Shown here: piece after piece, positions 8,876-19,711 of the stretch
How positions within the stretch are numbered: position 1 is the stretch's first letter
Layout of the letters: each line of letters starts with the position of its first letter
Source: Neobacillus sp. PS3-34
GTDB taxonomy: Bacteria > Bacillota > Bacilli > Bacillales > Cytobacillaceae
Assembly (NCBI RefSeq): GCF_030915465.1
Contig: NZ_CP133267.1
Span: 4,577,001 to 4,641,000, forward strand
DNA: 64,000 bases
Direction of reading: 5' to 3'
Program-made: the position numbers and the translations under genes
Notes under the pieces: model-generated
The model's input: only the letters and a program-made list of their open reading frames with translations
The model's database searches: none
What the model was told of the DNA's origin: nothing

Positions 8876-11350
8876 TTAACTAAATGCCAGGGTCGTAATT
8901 GCCCATGGAGATAGGTCAACATGAACTTCAGTTTGATTCGAGTTATGTTGTGTTGATATCTCTTTTTGTGGATTTCCGCTAAAATCGACTATTTCCACTT
9001 TATTAAAACTATGATTTAATCTAATCTTTGCGGATGCGATTTTTTGATCAGAATAGTTTATAAATCTTACGAAATAACGTTCATCCTCCTGATAAAAAGC
9101 AGACAGTAGGATTCTTTCATCCTCAATTTGAAGAATTTCATTTTCTTCTTTTTCACCAGTTTGAACTATTGGGTAATTAGCTCTAACAGCCTTGGAATGT
9201 TTTGCACTTTCCCATGGTGTATGGGTATTAAAATTCAACGAGAATGTCCACGTATAGTCACCAAATACTTTATCTCTCGCTAATAAATGCATAATTTTTC
9301 CTGACTCATTTGCCCTTTCCAATTTAACCTTCTGCACTCCTGGATGGACGATGGTAAAACCAGTGTTTTCACTCATTACTCGCATATAGGTATTAGCATA
9401 TATATCATCAATATCTGTTTTTTCTTCTCCAAACGGGTAATCACGATAATAAATAGCATTAGGTAAATGATGCTTAAAGGTTGCATGGCAATTGAGCGAT
9501 AAATTCACACCTGTATAAAAATAGGATTGACACTTAATTTCCTTTGTTTGATGGTTGATGAATACTCGCACCTCTGCGAACGCTACAGGAGTTTCCGTAG
9601 TATGCAGCGTCACTAAATCGCAATGGAGCAATAAAACACTTTCAAGATCGTTTTTGGATTCTATGCTGCCATTAATTCTAGATAAAGAGATTTGATCAGG
9701 ACAATGAGTCGTTCCATCAAAAGCGAATGTAAATATCTCATGAGCAGAACTTAATGCCGGATACATGCTTGTGTGTTCATTTTGTTTTGCAATTGGTCCA
9801 GTAAACCCGGTAAAATCAATAGTTTCCTGTGTTTTTTTATCTGCGATTTGAATCGTCCATGTGCCTTTTTTCCAATTAACTTTGAAATGATCGTCTTCAA
9901 TCCAATCGTCCCCATATGTAACTGGAAGTTTGTTTTCATCCTTGACTTGTTCCTTTTCCTCTTCCTTTATATTGATAGTCGCTGTGCCTAATTTCGGTAC
10001 ATCAATGACCATTAATCCTTTTATCGTGTCGTACTTTTCCTCAGTAATCACAAATGGGACTCGCTCGCCATTTTTTGTTAAAACAAAGTTGTTGTGCGTA
10101 TTTTTTATTTCAAATGGTATGGTTTGATGGGAAGACACTCCATTATAATTCGAGATTGTCAAATAGGAGTTATTCTCTCCTTTGGTCTCATAAAGGCCAT
10201 TTATTTCAGCTGCGCAGGATGAAATGATATTGAAATATTTTTTAATACCGTACGAACCAGCTTTAGTCTCTATTCCATCCTCTGTAAACGCCCGGTAACC
10301 TCTTGCAGCTGAAAAGTCATGATTCTGCAGGATGAGAAATTGTTTCCAAAGTTTAGTTAGCATTTCTTTATTATCAACCGTACTGCCCTCTAGATTTTTA
10401 ATGGCAGATAATGTTTCATAGGCTAATAGAGATTGTTCAACCTTTTGGTCAACCATGATGACTTTATCTCCATCGTAGCCCCAACCGCCATCCTGGTACC
10501 AATTATTCTTGTAATTGGATTGATCAAGAGGAATATAAATAGATTGTAAATCGCGTCCTGCTAATTCAAGATCAAAGTACTCTTGCAGCGTAACCGCCTT
10601 TCCGCCCCATTCCTCCACATGTTTAATGCCCTTTTCAAATGGTGTCGCACTGGCGCCCCAGTCCATACCGGGAGGCCAAATCTCTACCCATTGGAACAAC
10701 AATGGTTTGTTATAATCCTTTAATCTTTCTTTGTATTCACGATAGCCAGTGTATTGCCTAACACAGGAAACCATTAGATCATTGGCAGGTATGGCAGGAA
10801 TTTCAGTTCCATCAATGCCCTTCCAGCTAATCATCGCTTCATTTAATGGCATCGCCTGCCCTGAATTTTGATTTTGCAGGGAAGCATATTGGAAGCCGCT
10901 TTTTAACAAGAGCTGGGGTAATTGCGGGTGAAACCACTGTTCTTCGACCAAAAAAGCCCGAATATCGTAGTCGAGGACTTCCTTTATCGACTTCTTTCCA
11001 AAGGTGAGATGGCGAATGTTAGGTTCCCAGCCATAGTCTTGGCCAAATGGCTGGCCGTAGGTACCCCCATCAACCGCGGCTTTTCCTTCATAGATATATT
11101 GCTTTAGTCTTTCAATACATGCAGGATCTTCCTTCTCCACTTCTTCATATGAATAAGCATCAAGTTCCATGGATACCTTCAATCCAGGGTAATCATCAGC
11201 AGCGTCGAGCATTTTATGTATGGTGTATGCAGTCGAAAAGGTGCGGTCATATTTTTTTCCAGCATACCAGCCGGATGGGAAGGCAAATCCTATGCCTCCC
11301 TGTGTCCAGTGATTACAGAAGAAGTAATAAAAATTTGGTTTTGGCATCAT
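8876..11350 (-). CDS. GH38-like glycoside hydrolase (divergent)
   Basis: 824 residues from the ATG at 11350, with AAGGAG six bases upstream; no signal peptide. The N-terminal domain has the GH38 layout: NHWTQGG near the start, VDGGTYGQPFGQDYGWEPNI, then FHPQLPQLLLKSGFQYASLQ, matching the canonical mannosidase stretch ending in LPQILKKSGF. The C-terminal half is beta-rich. The usual HxHxD metal motif near the N-terminus is absent (CNHWTQ), and the position of the catalytic Asp (LPDSFG in GH38) reads LVEEQW. The enzyme is therefore divergent and its sugar cannot be stated. It lies between a Gfo/Idh dehydrogenase and galT in the operon. Confidence 0.7.
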   Translation of the reverse strand: MMPKPNFYYFFCNHWTQGGIGFAFPSGWYAGKKYDRTFSTAYTIHKMLDAADDYPGLKVSMELDAYSYEEVEKEDPACIERLKQYIYEGKAAVDGGTYGQPFGQDYGWEPNIRHLTFGKKSIKEVLDYDIRAFLVEEQWFHPQLPQLLLKSGFQYASLQNQNSGQAMPLNEAMISWKGIDGTEIPAIPANDLMVSCVRQYTGYREYKERLKDYNKPLLFQWVEIWPPGMDWGASATPFEKGIKHVEEWGGKAVTLQEYFDLELAGRDLQSIYIPLDQSNYKNNWYQDGGWGYDGDKVIMVDQKVEQSLLAYETLSAIKNLEGSTVDNKEMLTKLWKQFLILQNHDFSAARGYRAFTEDGIETKAGSYGIKKYFNIISSCAAEINGLYETKGENNSYLTISNYNGVSSHQTIPFEIKNTHNNFVLTKNGERVPFVITEEKYDTIKGLMVIDVPKLGTATINIKEEEKEQVKDENKLPVTYGDDWIEDDHFKVNWKKGTWTIQIADKKTQETIDFTGFTGPIAKQNEHTSMYPALSSAHEIFTFAFDGTTHCPDQISLSRINGSIESKNDLESVLLLHCDLVTLHTTETPVAFAEVRVFINHQTKEIKCQSYFYTGVNLSLNCHATFKHHLPNAIYYRDYPFGEEKTDIDDIYANTYMRVMSENTGFTIVHPGVQKVKLERANESGKIMHLLARDKVFGDYTWTFSLNFNTHTPWESAKHSKAVRANYPIVQTGEKEENEILQIEDERILLSAFYQEDERYFVRFINYSDQKIASAKIRLNHSFNKVEIVDFSGNPQKEISTQHNSNQTEVHVDLSPWAITTLAFS

Positions 11351-11381
11351 TAATTCTCCTTCGTATCGTAAGATTAAATAG

Positions 11382-12482
11382 CTATTCAACTAAGTTTTTT
11401 GTATGGTCCATAAGCTTTGGCTTTTCACAGGTGCTTGCCAGATTTATATGTCTTCCTTTATCTGCAGCATCTAAAATACTATGCATGATATCCAATACAT
11501 GAAAAGCTACTTCTTCATTCGCTCGATGCTTCTCTCCATAAATGATTGCATGTGCCATATCCGAAACACCAATCCCTCTGCTATTGTCTGTATATCCGAA
11601 AGTAATCGGCTGATCCTTCCACTCCTTTTCACCTTTTTTCTTTATTTGAATGACCCCATTATAGCCATTCGGGTCAGGGACCATCATCGTTCCTTCCGTT
11701 CCATATATCTCAATACAAGGCAGCTTTGTATGCCATATATCAAAGCTGGTAACAAGATTACCAATTGCACCATTTTCAAACTCCAAAACACCATTAATGT
11801 GGGTTGGAGTTTCTACATGTATCGTCGCACCAAAATTCGGCTTACTTGTAATGGTACGTTCTGGGAAAGTTATATTCGCCATGGCGGCTACTCTTCTGAC
11901 AGGGCCGATTAAGTTAATTAAAGCCGTTAAATAATATGGACCCATATCAAATAATGGACCGCCTCCATGTTTATAGTAGAAATGAGGAGCTGGATGCCAG
12001 CTTTCATGTCCATGACATAACATGAAGGCATGAGCGGCGATTGGTTTACCGATTGCACCTTTTTCTATGAGTTCACGTGCAGTTTGAATTGCTCCTCCTA
12101 AAAATGTGTCCGGGGCGCATCCAATACGTACATTATTTTGTCGTGCCAAAGTGATCAATTTCTGTGCATCCTCTTTTTCAATCGTCAATGGTTTTTCTAC
12201 ATAGACATGTTTGTGACTCAAGAGAATTTGCTCTGATACAGCATAATGAGCCTCTGGGGTCGTTAGGTTTACGACGATATCAATTCCTTTATCGTTAAGC
12301 AGCTCTTCAGGTGTATATATTATCGGGACATTGTATTTATCCGCTTGCAGCCTTGCTTTTTCTAGCTGCAGGTCGGAAAGGGCTACTAGGTTAACATGTT
12401 CAAATTTTTGAAGATTTTCAATATAAATGCTGCTAATATTTCCGCAGCCAATTATTCCGACATTTATTTTACTATTCAACAT
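11382..12482 (-). CDS. Gfo/Idh/MocA family oxidoreductase
   Basis: 366 residues, start at 12482 with AAAGGAG upstream. The N-terminal Rossmann motif VGIIGCGNISSIY binds NAD(P), and HVYVEKPLTIEKEDA contains the conserved EKP of the family. The C-terminal beta-sheet domain carries FDMGPYYLTALINL. These enzymes oxidise or reduce sugars, inositols or sugar derivatives; the substrate is not readable. The gene is 14 bp from thuA upstream, and its stop is 31 bp before the GH38-like start. A Gfo/Idh-ThuA pair is a common combination in sugar-use operons. Confidence 0.9.
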   Translation of the reverse strand: MLNSKINVGIIGCGNISSIYIENLQKFEHVNLVALSDLQLEKARLQADKYNVPIIYTPEELLNDKGIDIVVNLTTPEAHYAVSEQILLSHKHVYVEKPLTIEKEDAQKLITLARQNNVRIGCAPDTFLGGAIQTARELIEKGAIGKPIAAHAFMLCHGHESWHPAPHFYYKHGGGPLFDMGPYYLTALINLIGPVRRVAAMANITFPERTITSKPNFGATIHVETPTHINGVLEFENGAIGNLVTSFDIWHTKLPCIEIYGTEGTMMVPDPNGYNGVIQIKKKGEKEWKDQPITFGYTDNSRGIGVSDMAHAIIYGEKHRANEEVAFHVLDIMHSILDAADKGRHINLASTCEKPKLMDHTKNLVE

Positions 12483-12496
12483 AAAGACTCACTCCT

Positions 12497-13126
12497 TTAT
12501 TCTTTTGAAGCAGCCCAAAGAAATCCATTTTTAATAAGGTTATAGCAGTCCTTATTCGTTAAATCCTCTGGCTTGTGTCCCACTGAACAATAAAACACGC
12601 TTCCCCTTCCATAGGTTTTTGTCCATGCTACGGGCATTTGGATGGACCCTACAGGTGTAGATGCAAGAATCTGAATTGCGGGATCAATTTGCATATAATA
12701 AAGCTCTGATTGAATTTCAAAATCGTTTATGTCCTTTGTAATAACATGTTCTTTATCCTGGATCAAGACTGTATAATCAACCTCTTGGCCGCCAGGGTGC
12801 GCTACAAATTGTCCTCCCACCATATATTGATATTCTGTTTCATTTCTAAAAGCATCGCCCATGCCACCATGAATTCCAGCGACCCCAGCTCCTTCTTGAA
12901 CTGCTTCCAATAAAGCACATAATGAATCATATGGTATTTGTCCCATTGTCCAATTGGGGATAATTAACTGATAATCCTTTAAAGGATAGTTTGTATGAAT
13001 AGAGTGTAAGGTTTTACAAATATCTACATCATAACCTTCACCTAATAGTATTTGTTTAAAAATTCCGTCAATTTCAGATGGGTGGTGACCTTCCCAGCCT
13101 CCGCTAAGGATGAGTGCTCTTTTCAT
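12497..13126 (-). CDS. ThuA domain-containing protein
   Basis: 209 residues with a class I glutamine-amidotransferase-like fold. ThuA features seen are the N-terminal LILSGGWEGHHPSEI, GVAGIHGGMGDAFRNETEYQYMVGGQFVAHPGG near the middle, and GRGSVFYCSVGHKP near the end. ThuA-like proteins accompany sugar-oxidising dehydrogenases; in rhizobia ThuAB acts on trehalose and related sugars, possibly with 3-keto-sugars. The start at 13126 is supported by GAAAGGAG. It is cotranscribed with the Gfo/Idh gene downstream, suggesting joint action on an oxidised sugar. Confidence 0.85.
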   Translation of the reverse strand: MKRALILSGGWEGHHPSEIDGIFKQILLGEGYDVDICKTLHSIHTNYPLKDYQLIIPNWTMGQIPYDSLCALLEAVQEGAGVAGIHGGMGDAFRNETEYQYMVGGQFVAHPGGQEVDYTVLIQDKEHVITKDINDFEIQSELYYMQIDPAIQILASTPVGSIQMPVAWTKTYGRGSVFYCSVGHKPEDLTNKDCYNLIKNGFLWAASKE

Positions 13127-13194
13127 GATAAGCTCCTTTCATTTAATTATTAGGTTAAAACATAACTTATCCTTTTTCATTTTTTATGTGTTGA

Positions 13195-16100
13195 TTATAA
13201 GAGCTCGATAGACTTTAAGATTGTGTCTCCTTTTAAAAAAATAGTTAGCTCACTAATTCTTTTATTGAGAGTTACCTCCGTAATATCTTCACAATTCCGT
13301 CCCTCAAATGACTTCTCTTCTATCTTTACGATTACATTTCTAGGCGTGGGATCTATAAAGTATAAAATCACCTTATTAACTGAACATAATTCCTTGAGGG
13401 TTACTTTAATTACCTCCTCTTCTTTAATGGTTAAACTGTTAAGTGAACTTATTGAACCTTCTACAATATGAATTATTGGGTCTGGTAGAATAAATTTCTG
13501 ATAAATTTTTTCCATAGAAGAAAGACCGAATCTATTACCTAGTGTGTCACTATTATCGGAAAGGTCTAGAACATACTTATCAGTATATATTTTCATCCAG
13601 TTTCTTCCCCATCCTACCTTGTCATTAACTATTCCATCTTTATTTATATAGCCGTAGGATCCATCCATATCAGATATGCCTTTTCCTGACCATCTATAAT
13701 ATTGACCCTTAGTTAAATCATCTGCCATTTTCTTTTGGGTCATTGCTAAATAGTAATTTTTACTATTATCTAAGCCATCTACAGCAATATCTAAAGTGGT
13801 TTCCTTTCCGAAATTAATTTCCTCCCATTGTATATCTTTACTAGCTATTTCTTTAGAATCGAGAATATCTTTATCATATTCATTAAGAGAAACCTTTAAA
13901 TCTGATAAACCCTTATCCCCTTCATGCAAAGAATAGTTTAGTTTTACTCCTATCTTTTCAATATTTATGAAACTAGTGCTCTTTCTTTTAATATCTTCAA
14001 TATTGTATTTGTTAAGCTTGTTTTTCATATTATTTACTTCTATGTTGTAGATAGAGAAGGGTTTGTTCTCACCTTCTAAGATAAGTCTCAGTTTACTACC
14101 CATGACCGCTTCAAAAGTTATTACATTATGACTATTTAATACCTTAATATTTCCTTCATTTATCTCAAGCCATTTGCCATTACTAAAATAACTTAAGATT
14201 AATCCTTTGGGGAGCTTCTCTTGATGACAATTTAAAGTATTTTGACTACAATGGTAAAAATCGATTACAACCCTGTTAAAAGTCCTGACAGAATCAAAAT
14301 TTATTTGATAATATTCAATACCATTATCATTTGAAGAAATCCATCTCTTAGTTAAATCACCAAAATGGGTTACATTCATTAAAGGAGCTAAAGTATCGGA
14401 ACCATTTCCATTACTTGATACTTCAACAATTTTGTTTGAATTACAATCATCTAAAAACTTTGATACATCTACAATGTTAAAAAAGTCCTTCTTTTCCTTC
14501 AATATAAACCTCATGCCACTAATCATAAATATTGACTGAGCGGATATCTGATTATCTATATTTATTTCCATATAACTAATTTCTCTAAAATCAAAGTTAC
14601 CCGTAACCTTTTTTAAAAATTCGTCATTATTTATTAAGTCTATTTCTAAATATGTCCAATTGTATTTTGATTCATTATACTTATTGGCAAGATCACCAAA
14701 TAAGTTAGATTTAGGTGTAAATTCAATATAATTATATAGATCCTTACAAAATCTAATGGTAGGAGTTTTGTTTTCCTTATACCAATCAATCATTTCATTT
14801 AAATATCTTATACAGAATCCAAAGTGTGAGTAATCTGATGCATCAATTCCTAAGTTCTCTGACCTTGGATATCTCAAGGTAATATCCTTTACTCCTGAGG
14901 ACTGCAGCATTAGTGAACCCTTACCACTTACAAAGTCTCTATCATTATAGGTCAGTCTCACATCTCCATCTGATTCCATACTCCAGTTACTAATATTCTC
15001 TTCATTAAAAATCTCAAGACCTTCTGATAAAACATATATATTTATACAATCAAAGCCAACATTTTCTCCATCATTTACTGATAAGATAACTCTGTAAAAT
15101 CCAGGCTGTTCGAATTTCCTACTTACTATTTCTCCATCATATGACTCACCATCACCAAAGTCCCATACATAATTCAGCCCTTTAAGTTCTTTCTCTATTT
15201 CTGACTTAAAGACAAATTCCTTATTAACAATAAAAGTTTTCGAGTTGGATCTAATACTAACTTTGATTTCCTTTGGATCTTTTCTTCTATGAAGTTCTTT
15301 TACATCACCTACGTATTCATCTATATAAAGGGACTCACCATCATTTCCATATATTTTATTATTTATTAGAGTTATATTTTTTGCATATTTCAAATATATT
15401 CCATGCCCTGCATAGCCTCTATTATCACTTTTATTTTCATAAATTTCATTGTGTTCCAATACCCAATTTACAGCAGGATAGTCCACCCTATTTCGTATGG
15501 CAATCCCTGGTCCATTGTTGTGATGAATTTTATTTCTAATCAATTTAAAATTAGTTCCTGAGCCATTTACTACCGAAATTCCAGCATTTCCAAAGTTCTC
15601 TGGAGCATTATTAAAATTAACACCGTTGTAGCTTACCTCATTCTCAATTAATACGGTATTATCGGAGTTTCCAAGCCAGAAACCATAGCTTGAAAAATTT
15701 GCCTTATTCCTTACATATGTATTTCCCTCATCCCATGCTTCTATGGCATTGTTATTTGCGAAGGAGGTATCATTTTCTTCAAAATAGTTTCCGGTAGACA
15801 TCCATCCATTTAGTGACCTTATAAAAAGTCCATCTCCACCAAATCTCATGTCATTTTTTATAAATTTATTATTATTTGAGCCCGTTTCTATCAATACGCA
15901 GGAAGAGTCCCTGGCATGAACTTCATAAGGTTCTTTCCTGATACCCCAGCTAAAATCATTACGGTAAAATTCATTTTCACATCCATGCCATAGCCTTAGC
16001 CCAACATTAGAGGTATGAGAAAAATCATTATTTTCAACAAAATTTTTATCGCCATTTCTTATTGTCAAGCCATTCCATACATTGTTGGCTTTGTTATTCT

Positions 16101-16563
16101 CCACCACACAATGATGTGTAGAGAGTAGCACAATTCCCCCTAAATCCTCATGCTCATCCCACCCGTGATCTGGATTGTGATAGTTATAGGAAAAATCATT
16201 GTTATGTATTTTATAGTTCGTACAGTTCTCAAGTTTTAAGCCTATCTCAAAGTTTTTTGCACTTAAATTTTTAATGGTTACATTCTCAGTATTCTTAGAA
16301 TTAACAGCAATGCCATGGAAACCGAGACTGTCATCCTTACCATGCATCGAATATCCGTAGCTAAATTCATCTGTGTTTTGGGATACCTTATCTTTCCCCT
16401 TCATCTTCCCGCCGATAAATACTGCACCATTACCATCAATACTAATATTACTTGCCCCTATCGTTATTCCTTCATCTTCAAAGAAATAGTAAACCCCTGG
16501 CAAAAAAGTAGTATCTTCAGTTATTACCATCCCTGGTTTGGGAACTACATATTTTCTATTCAT
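13195..16563 (-). CDS. Large right-handed beta-helix protein with PKD and discoidin-like domains
   Basis: 1122 residues, intact, start at 16563 with AGGAGGGAG. Residues 1-430 consist of parallel beta-helix repeats rich in Asn (NNKANNVWNGLTIRNG, NDFSHTSNVGLRLWHG). A PKD domain at about 430-510 has the classic WDFGDGE. Beyond it are a jelly-roll-like carbohydrate-binding region, a discoidin-like module near 715-845 and a further C-terminal beta-rich domain. Beta-helix domains often act as polysaccharide lyases, epimerases or hydrolases. No signal peptide or anchor is seen, which is odd for a protein with PKD and discoidin modules; either it is cytoplasmic or it leaves by a non-classical route. 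It lies in the operon between thuA and the ATPase gene. Confidence 0.75.
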   Translation of the reverse strand: MNRKYVVPKPGMVITEDTTFLPGVYYFFEDEGITIGASNISIDGNGAVFIGGKMKGKDKVSQNTDEFSYGYSMHGKDDSLGFHGIAVNSKNTENVTIKNLSAKNFEIGLKLENCTNYKIHNNDFSYNYHNPDHGWDEHEDLGGIVLLSTHHCVVENNKANNVWNGLTIRNGDKNFVENNDFSHTSNVGLRLWHGCENEFYRNDFSWGIRKEPYEVHARDSSCVLIETGSNNNKFIKNDMRFGGDGLFIRSLNGWMSTGNYFEENDTSFANNNAIEAWDEGNTYVRNKANFSSYGFWLGNSDNTVLIENEVSYNGVNFNNAPENFGNAGISVVNGSGTNFKLIRNKIHHNNGPGIAIRNRVDYPAVNWVLEHNEIYENKSDNRGYAGHGIYLKYAKNITLINNKIYGNDGESLYIDEYVGDVKELHRRKDPKEIKVSIRSNSKTFIVNKEFVFKSEIEKELKGLNYVWDFGDGESYDGEIVSRKFEQPGFYRVILSVNDGENVGFDCINIYVLSEGLEIFNEENISNWSMESDGDVRLTYNDRDFVSGKGSLMLQSSGVKDITLRYPRSENLGIDASDYSHFGFCIRYLNEMIDWYKENKTPTIRFCKDLYNYIEFTPKSNLFGDLANKYNESKYNWTYLEIDLINNDEFLKKVTGNFDFREISYMEINIDNQISAQSIFMISGMRFILKEKKDFFNIVDVSKFLDDCNSNKIVEVSSNGNGSDTLAPLMNVTHFGDLTKRWISSNDNGIEYYQINFDSVRTFNRVVIDFYHCSQNTLNCHQEKLPKGLILSYFSNGKWLEINEGNIKVLNSHNVITFEAVMGSKLRLILEGENKPFSIYNIEVNNMKNKLNKYNIEDIKRKSTSFINIEKIGVKLNYSLHEGDKGLSDLKVSLNEYDKDILDSKEIASKDIQWEEINFGKETTLDIAVDGLDNSKNYYLAMTQKKMADDLTKGQYYRWSGKGISDMDGSYGYINKDGIVNDKVGWGRNWMKIYTDKYVLDLSDNSDTLGNRFGLSSMEKIYQKFILPDPIIHIVEGSISSLNSLTIKEEEVIKVTLKELCSVNKVILYFIDPTPRNVIVKIEEKSFEGRNCEDITEVTLNKRISELTIFLKGDTILKSIELL

Positions 16564-16592
16564 TCTTCTCCCTCCTAGTCATATGAAATAAT

Positions 16593-16641
16593 AGCCACGC
16601 TATGATTCTCTTAATATCTTTAGAAAAATCATGACGTGGCT
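16593..16641 (-). other. Long stem-loop between the ATPase and beta-helix genes
   Basis: Arms AGCCACG and CGTGGCT plus inner ATGATT / AATCAT pair across a central loop. There is only a weak T tract, so this may be a leaky terminator or an RNA-processing site inside the operon. It occupies most of the 96-bp gap. Confidence 0.5.
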
Positions 16642-16659
16642 TCTATGTCTATTAAAAAT

Positions 16660-17753
16660 CTATCCAATTACTTGTTCAGTCTCATTGTCAAAGAAATGTA
16701 AATGATCAATATCTATACGCACATTAATCGTATCGTCAGAATGAATTGGTTTAGTATAACGAATTTTCGAAACGATTTTTTCACCATTTACATATCCATT
16801 TATAATAGCTTCCGATCCTAATCTTTCAATAAAATCAGCTTTTATCTCCATATCAGTGCCAGACATTACTTCATATTTAGGATCATCTTCTGTTAATAAA
16901 TGCTCCGGTCTTATACCTACTACTACCTTTTTATTTTCATAACCCGTTAATTTCTTTACCTGTTCGTCTGTTATCTTGAATGTTCCTAACTTCGTATCCA
17001 AATAACCATTTGCTACCAATCCATCCACAAAGTTAATTGCAGGTGAGCCGATAAAGCCGGCAACAAATTTATTTGTGGGTTTTTCATATATTTCCTCAGG
17101 AGTTCCTATTTGTTGTATTACTCCTGATTTCATAACAACTATTTTAGTACCCATTGTCATTGCTTCTACCTGATCATGGGTAACATAAATGGTTGTAGCA
17201 TCTGCATCCTTGTGAATTTTCACTATGGTTTCACGGGTTTGATGTCTTAGCTTTGCATCCAAATTTGAAAGGGGCTCATCCATTAAAAAAACCTTTGGTC
17301 TTTTAACTAATGCCCTGCCAAGGGAAACCCGCTGCTGCTGACCTCCTGATAATGCACGTGGTTTACGGTCTAAATATTCTTCAAGTCCTAGATAACTAGC
17401 CGCATTTGATATACGATTATGGATTTCCTCTTTACTAATTTTTTTCATCTTTAACCCAAAAGACATATTTTTATAAACTGTCATATGCGGATATAAGGCA
17501 TATGATTGAAATACCATCGCAATATCACGGTCCTTAGGTAAAACCTCATTCATATGGAATTCATCAAGATATAAATCCCCATCTGTAATCGATTCTAGCC
17601 TGCTATCATTCTTAGTAAAGTTGTTTTACCACATCCGGATGGTCCCAGCAATACACAAAACTCATTATCCTTAACTTCAAGATTTACGTTATTAACTGCT
17701 TGATATTCTCCATCATAGCTTTTACAAAGATCTTTCATAATAATTTTTGCCAT
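16660..17753 (-). pseudogene. MsmX/UgpC-type ABC transporter ATPase, frame-disrupted
   Basis: About 364 residues: ATP-hydrolysing subunit for carbohydrate ABC importers. The start at 17753 has GAGAGGTG upstream. Walker A (GPSGCGKTT) lies in the first frame, which ends at TAG after MIAG; the rest, from LESITDGD on, is one frame away. A single missing base near 17598 (GGCTAG instead of GGCCTAG) explains it. The second part has LSGGQQQRVSLGRA, Walker B VFLMDEPLSNLD, the H-loop YVTHD and a TOBE-type C-terminus (VVGIRPEHL). As written, Walker A is cut off from the rest, which would abolish activity; sequencing error is likely. It probably energises the two permeases at 21.6-23.5 kb. Confidence 0.85.
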
Positions 17754-17772
17754 CAATGTCACCTCTCTTAAG

Positions 17773-19685
17773 TTAACTAGGTTTATATTCTACGCTTCGA
17801 GTATTGTCGATTAACTCTTTAACAAATACTCTCATTTTTCCCAGGTCCCTATTATCCCATGCAAAATAGGGAATAGCGCGCCATTCTTTTTCAGCATTTC
17901 TGACCTTTAGCATGATCATTCCATTAAGTAAGTCAGGATTCCACTCGTTATAAAACTGTGTATCTCTTCCTATTAATATATTATCGATTCCATCAGGGTT
18001 ATCTATTTCTTCAAATGAATAAACAACAGGTCCTCTTTGCAAGGCTATTTTCCCTTGATTTTCTTTAACTCGAGGATCCATATGTACCTTTTTTACCTTC
18101 ATCTCAAAATTTATCTTTAACGTTTCTTCTCCGTCTATTTCCATATTCATGTGAATATATCCCTTATTCAATCCAATACCTGATTTAAGATTTCCACTAT
18201 ATTGGTAGGAGTATTCTTCACACCATTCTGGTATTCTAAAGCATATAGTTGCATTTACCTTTTTGTCAGTCTTTAGTTTAACCTTAACTTCTCCATCCCA
18301 GGGGAAGTTTGTTTCTTGACCAATATTAAGATTTGTACCCGCTATATTAATACTGCCCGTAGAGCCTATATATTGATTGATAAAGATCTTTTCATTTTTC
18401 TGTGCGTAAACATATTCTGAAATACAAGGCAGAAATCTAGCTAAATTTGTTGGGCAGCACGATGTTTTGAACCATTCCTGTCTTCTTCTATGCCCCCCTT
18501 CTTCAAAGGGCTTCCCCTCTGATTCAAGTGGATTTACATAAAAGAATTTATCGCCGCTTAAGGATATTCCAGATAAAACACCATTATATATTTCCCTCTC
18601 GATGATATCTGCGTATTTACCGTCTTCGTACAGCAAATTCATACGATGATTAAAAAATACCATCCCAATTGCTGCACAAGTTTCTGCATAGGCTGAAAGG
18701 TTAGGCAGATCAAAATCCTCAGTAAAACCCTCATTTTCTTTACTTGACCCAATACCGCCCGTAACATACATGTTTTTATAAACAATATTTTCCCAAATCT
18801 TCGTTAGGGCTTTCATATAATCTTCTTTATTAAAATATTTAGCAACATCAGCCATACCGGTATACATGTACATTGCCCTGACAGCATGGCCGCATACAAA
18901 GGATTGTTCTTCAACAGGAAGATGATCCTGATGATACTCACGTTTGTAAAACAATTCGTCCTTATCTAAATATGGACGTCCCTCACTTTCATAGTGACCT
19001 TTTCCTCGTTCCGTCAAAAGCCACAAAGCAAAATCTAAATATCTTCTATCCTGTGTCAGCTCATATAGCTTTACTAAGGCTAGTTCCACCTCTTGGTGTC
19101 CTGGTACCCAATGTCTTTTTCCATGCCAAATACATCCATCCAATGGTCAACCAATTTTTTAGAAATAGTTAAAAGCTTATCTTTTCCTGTTGCATAGTAA
19201 TAAGCAATCGCAGCCTCAATCAAATGTCCGCCGCAATACATTTCATGTTTGTCCATATCCGTCCATCTTTGCCCTTTTTTCTCAGGATCAATTGTATAAA
19301 AGGTCATAAGATACCCATCGGACCATTGAGCTTCTTCAATTGCATCAATGATTGTGTCTAACTTTTCTTCAAGCTCCGCATCATTATATTGCATAAGCGA
19401 ATAGGCTCCACCCTCTATAGCTTTATAAACATCAGAATCATCATAAAAACGACCTTCAAACTCTAACTCTATCGGAAGGGGTTTATCTATTCCCATTTTT
19501 AAATACTTGCCTGATTTTATAAAATTCTCTACCCTGTTTGTCTCAGTACAACGATTCACAACAGTATGAACTGTGACTCTGTGATGCGTTTCTAGTACTG
19601 GATTCCAGAATAGGGAATCAATCTTTACATCTGTAAACGGGATTGCCTTACATACATTTTCAGTGCTTTGAACAATCTTTGTCAT
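17773..19685 (-). pseudogene. GH127 family beta-L-arabinofuranosidase-like enzyme A, frame-disrupted
   Basis: About 636 residues when joined; the break is in a run of five A (19116-19120) where six restore the frame (MEKRHWVPGHQEVELA). The N-terminal (alpha/alpha)6 barrel has the family pattern FYDDSDVYKAIEGGAYSL and SDGYLMTFYT. The zinc-cysteine catalytic site of GH127 is fully present: ETC in YAETCAAIG and the CC pair in KTSCCPTNLARFL. Known members release beta-L-arabinofuranose from plant glycans; other specificities occur in the family. No signal peptide, so it is cytoplasmic. A second, more distant GH127-type gene precedes it by 26 bp. Confidence 0.85.
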
Positions 19686-19711
19686 ACAATATGCCCCCTA
19701 TATTGGTCTAT

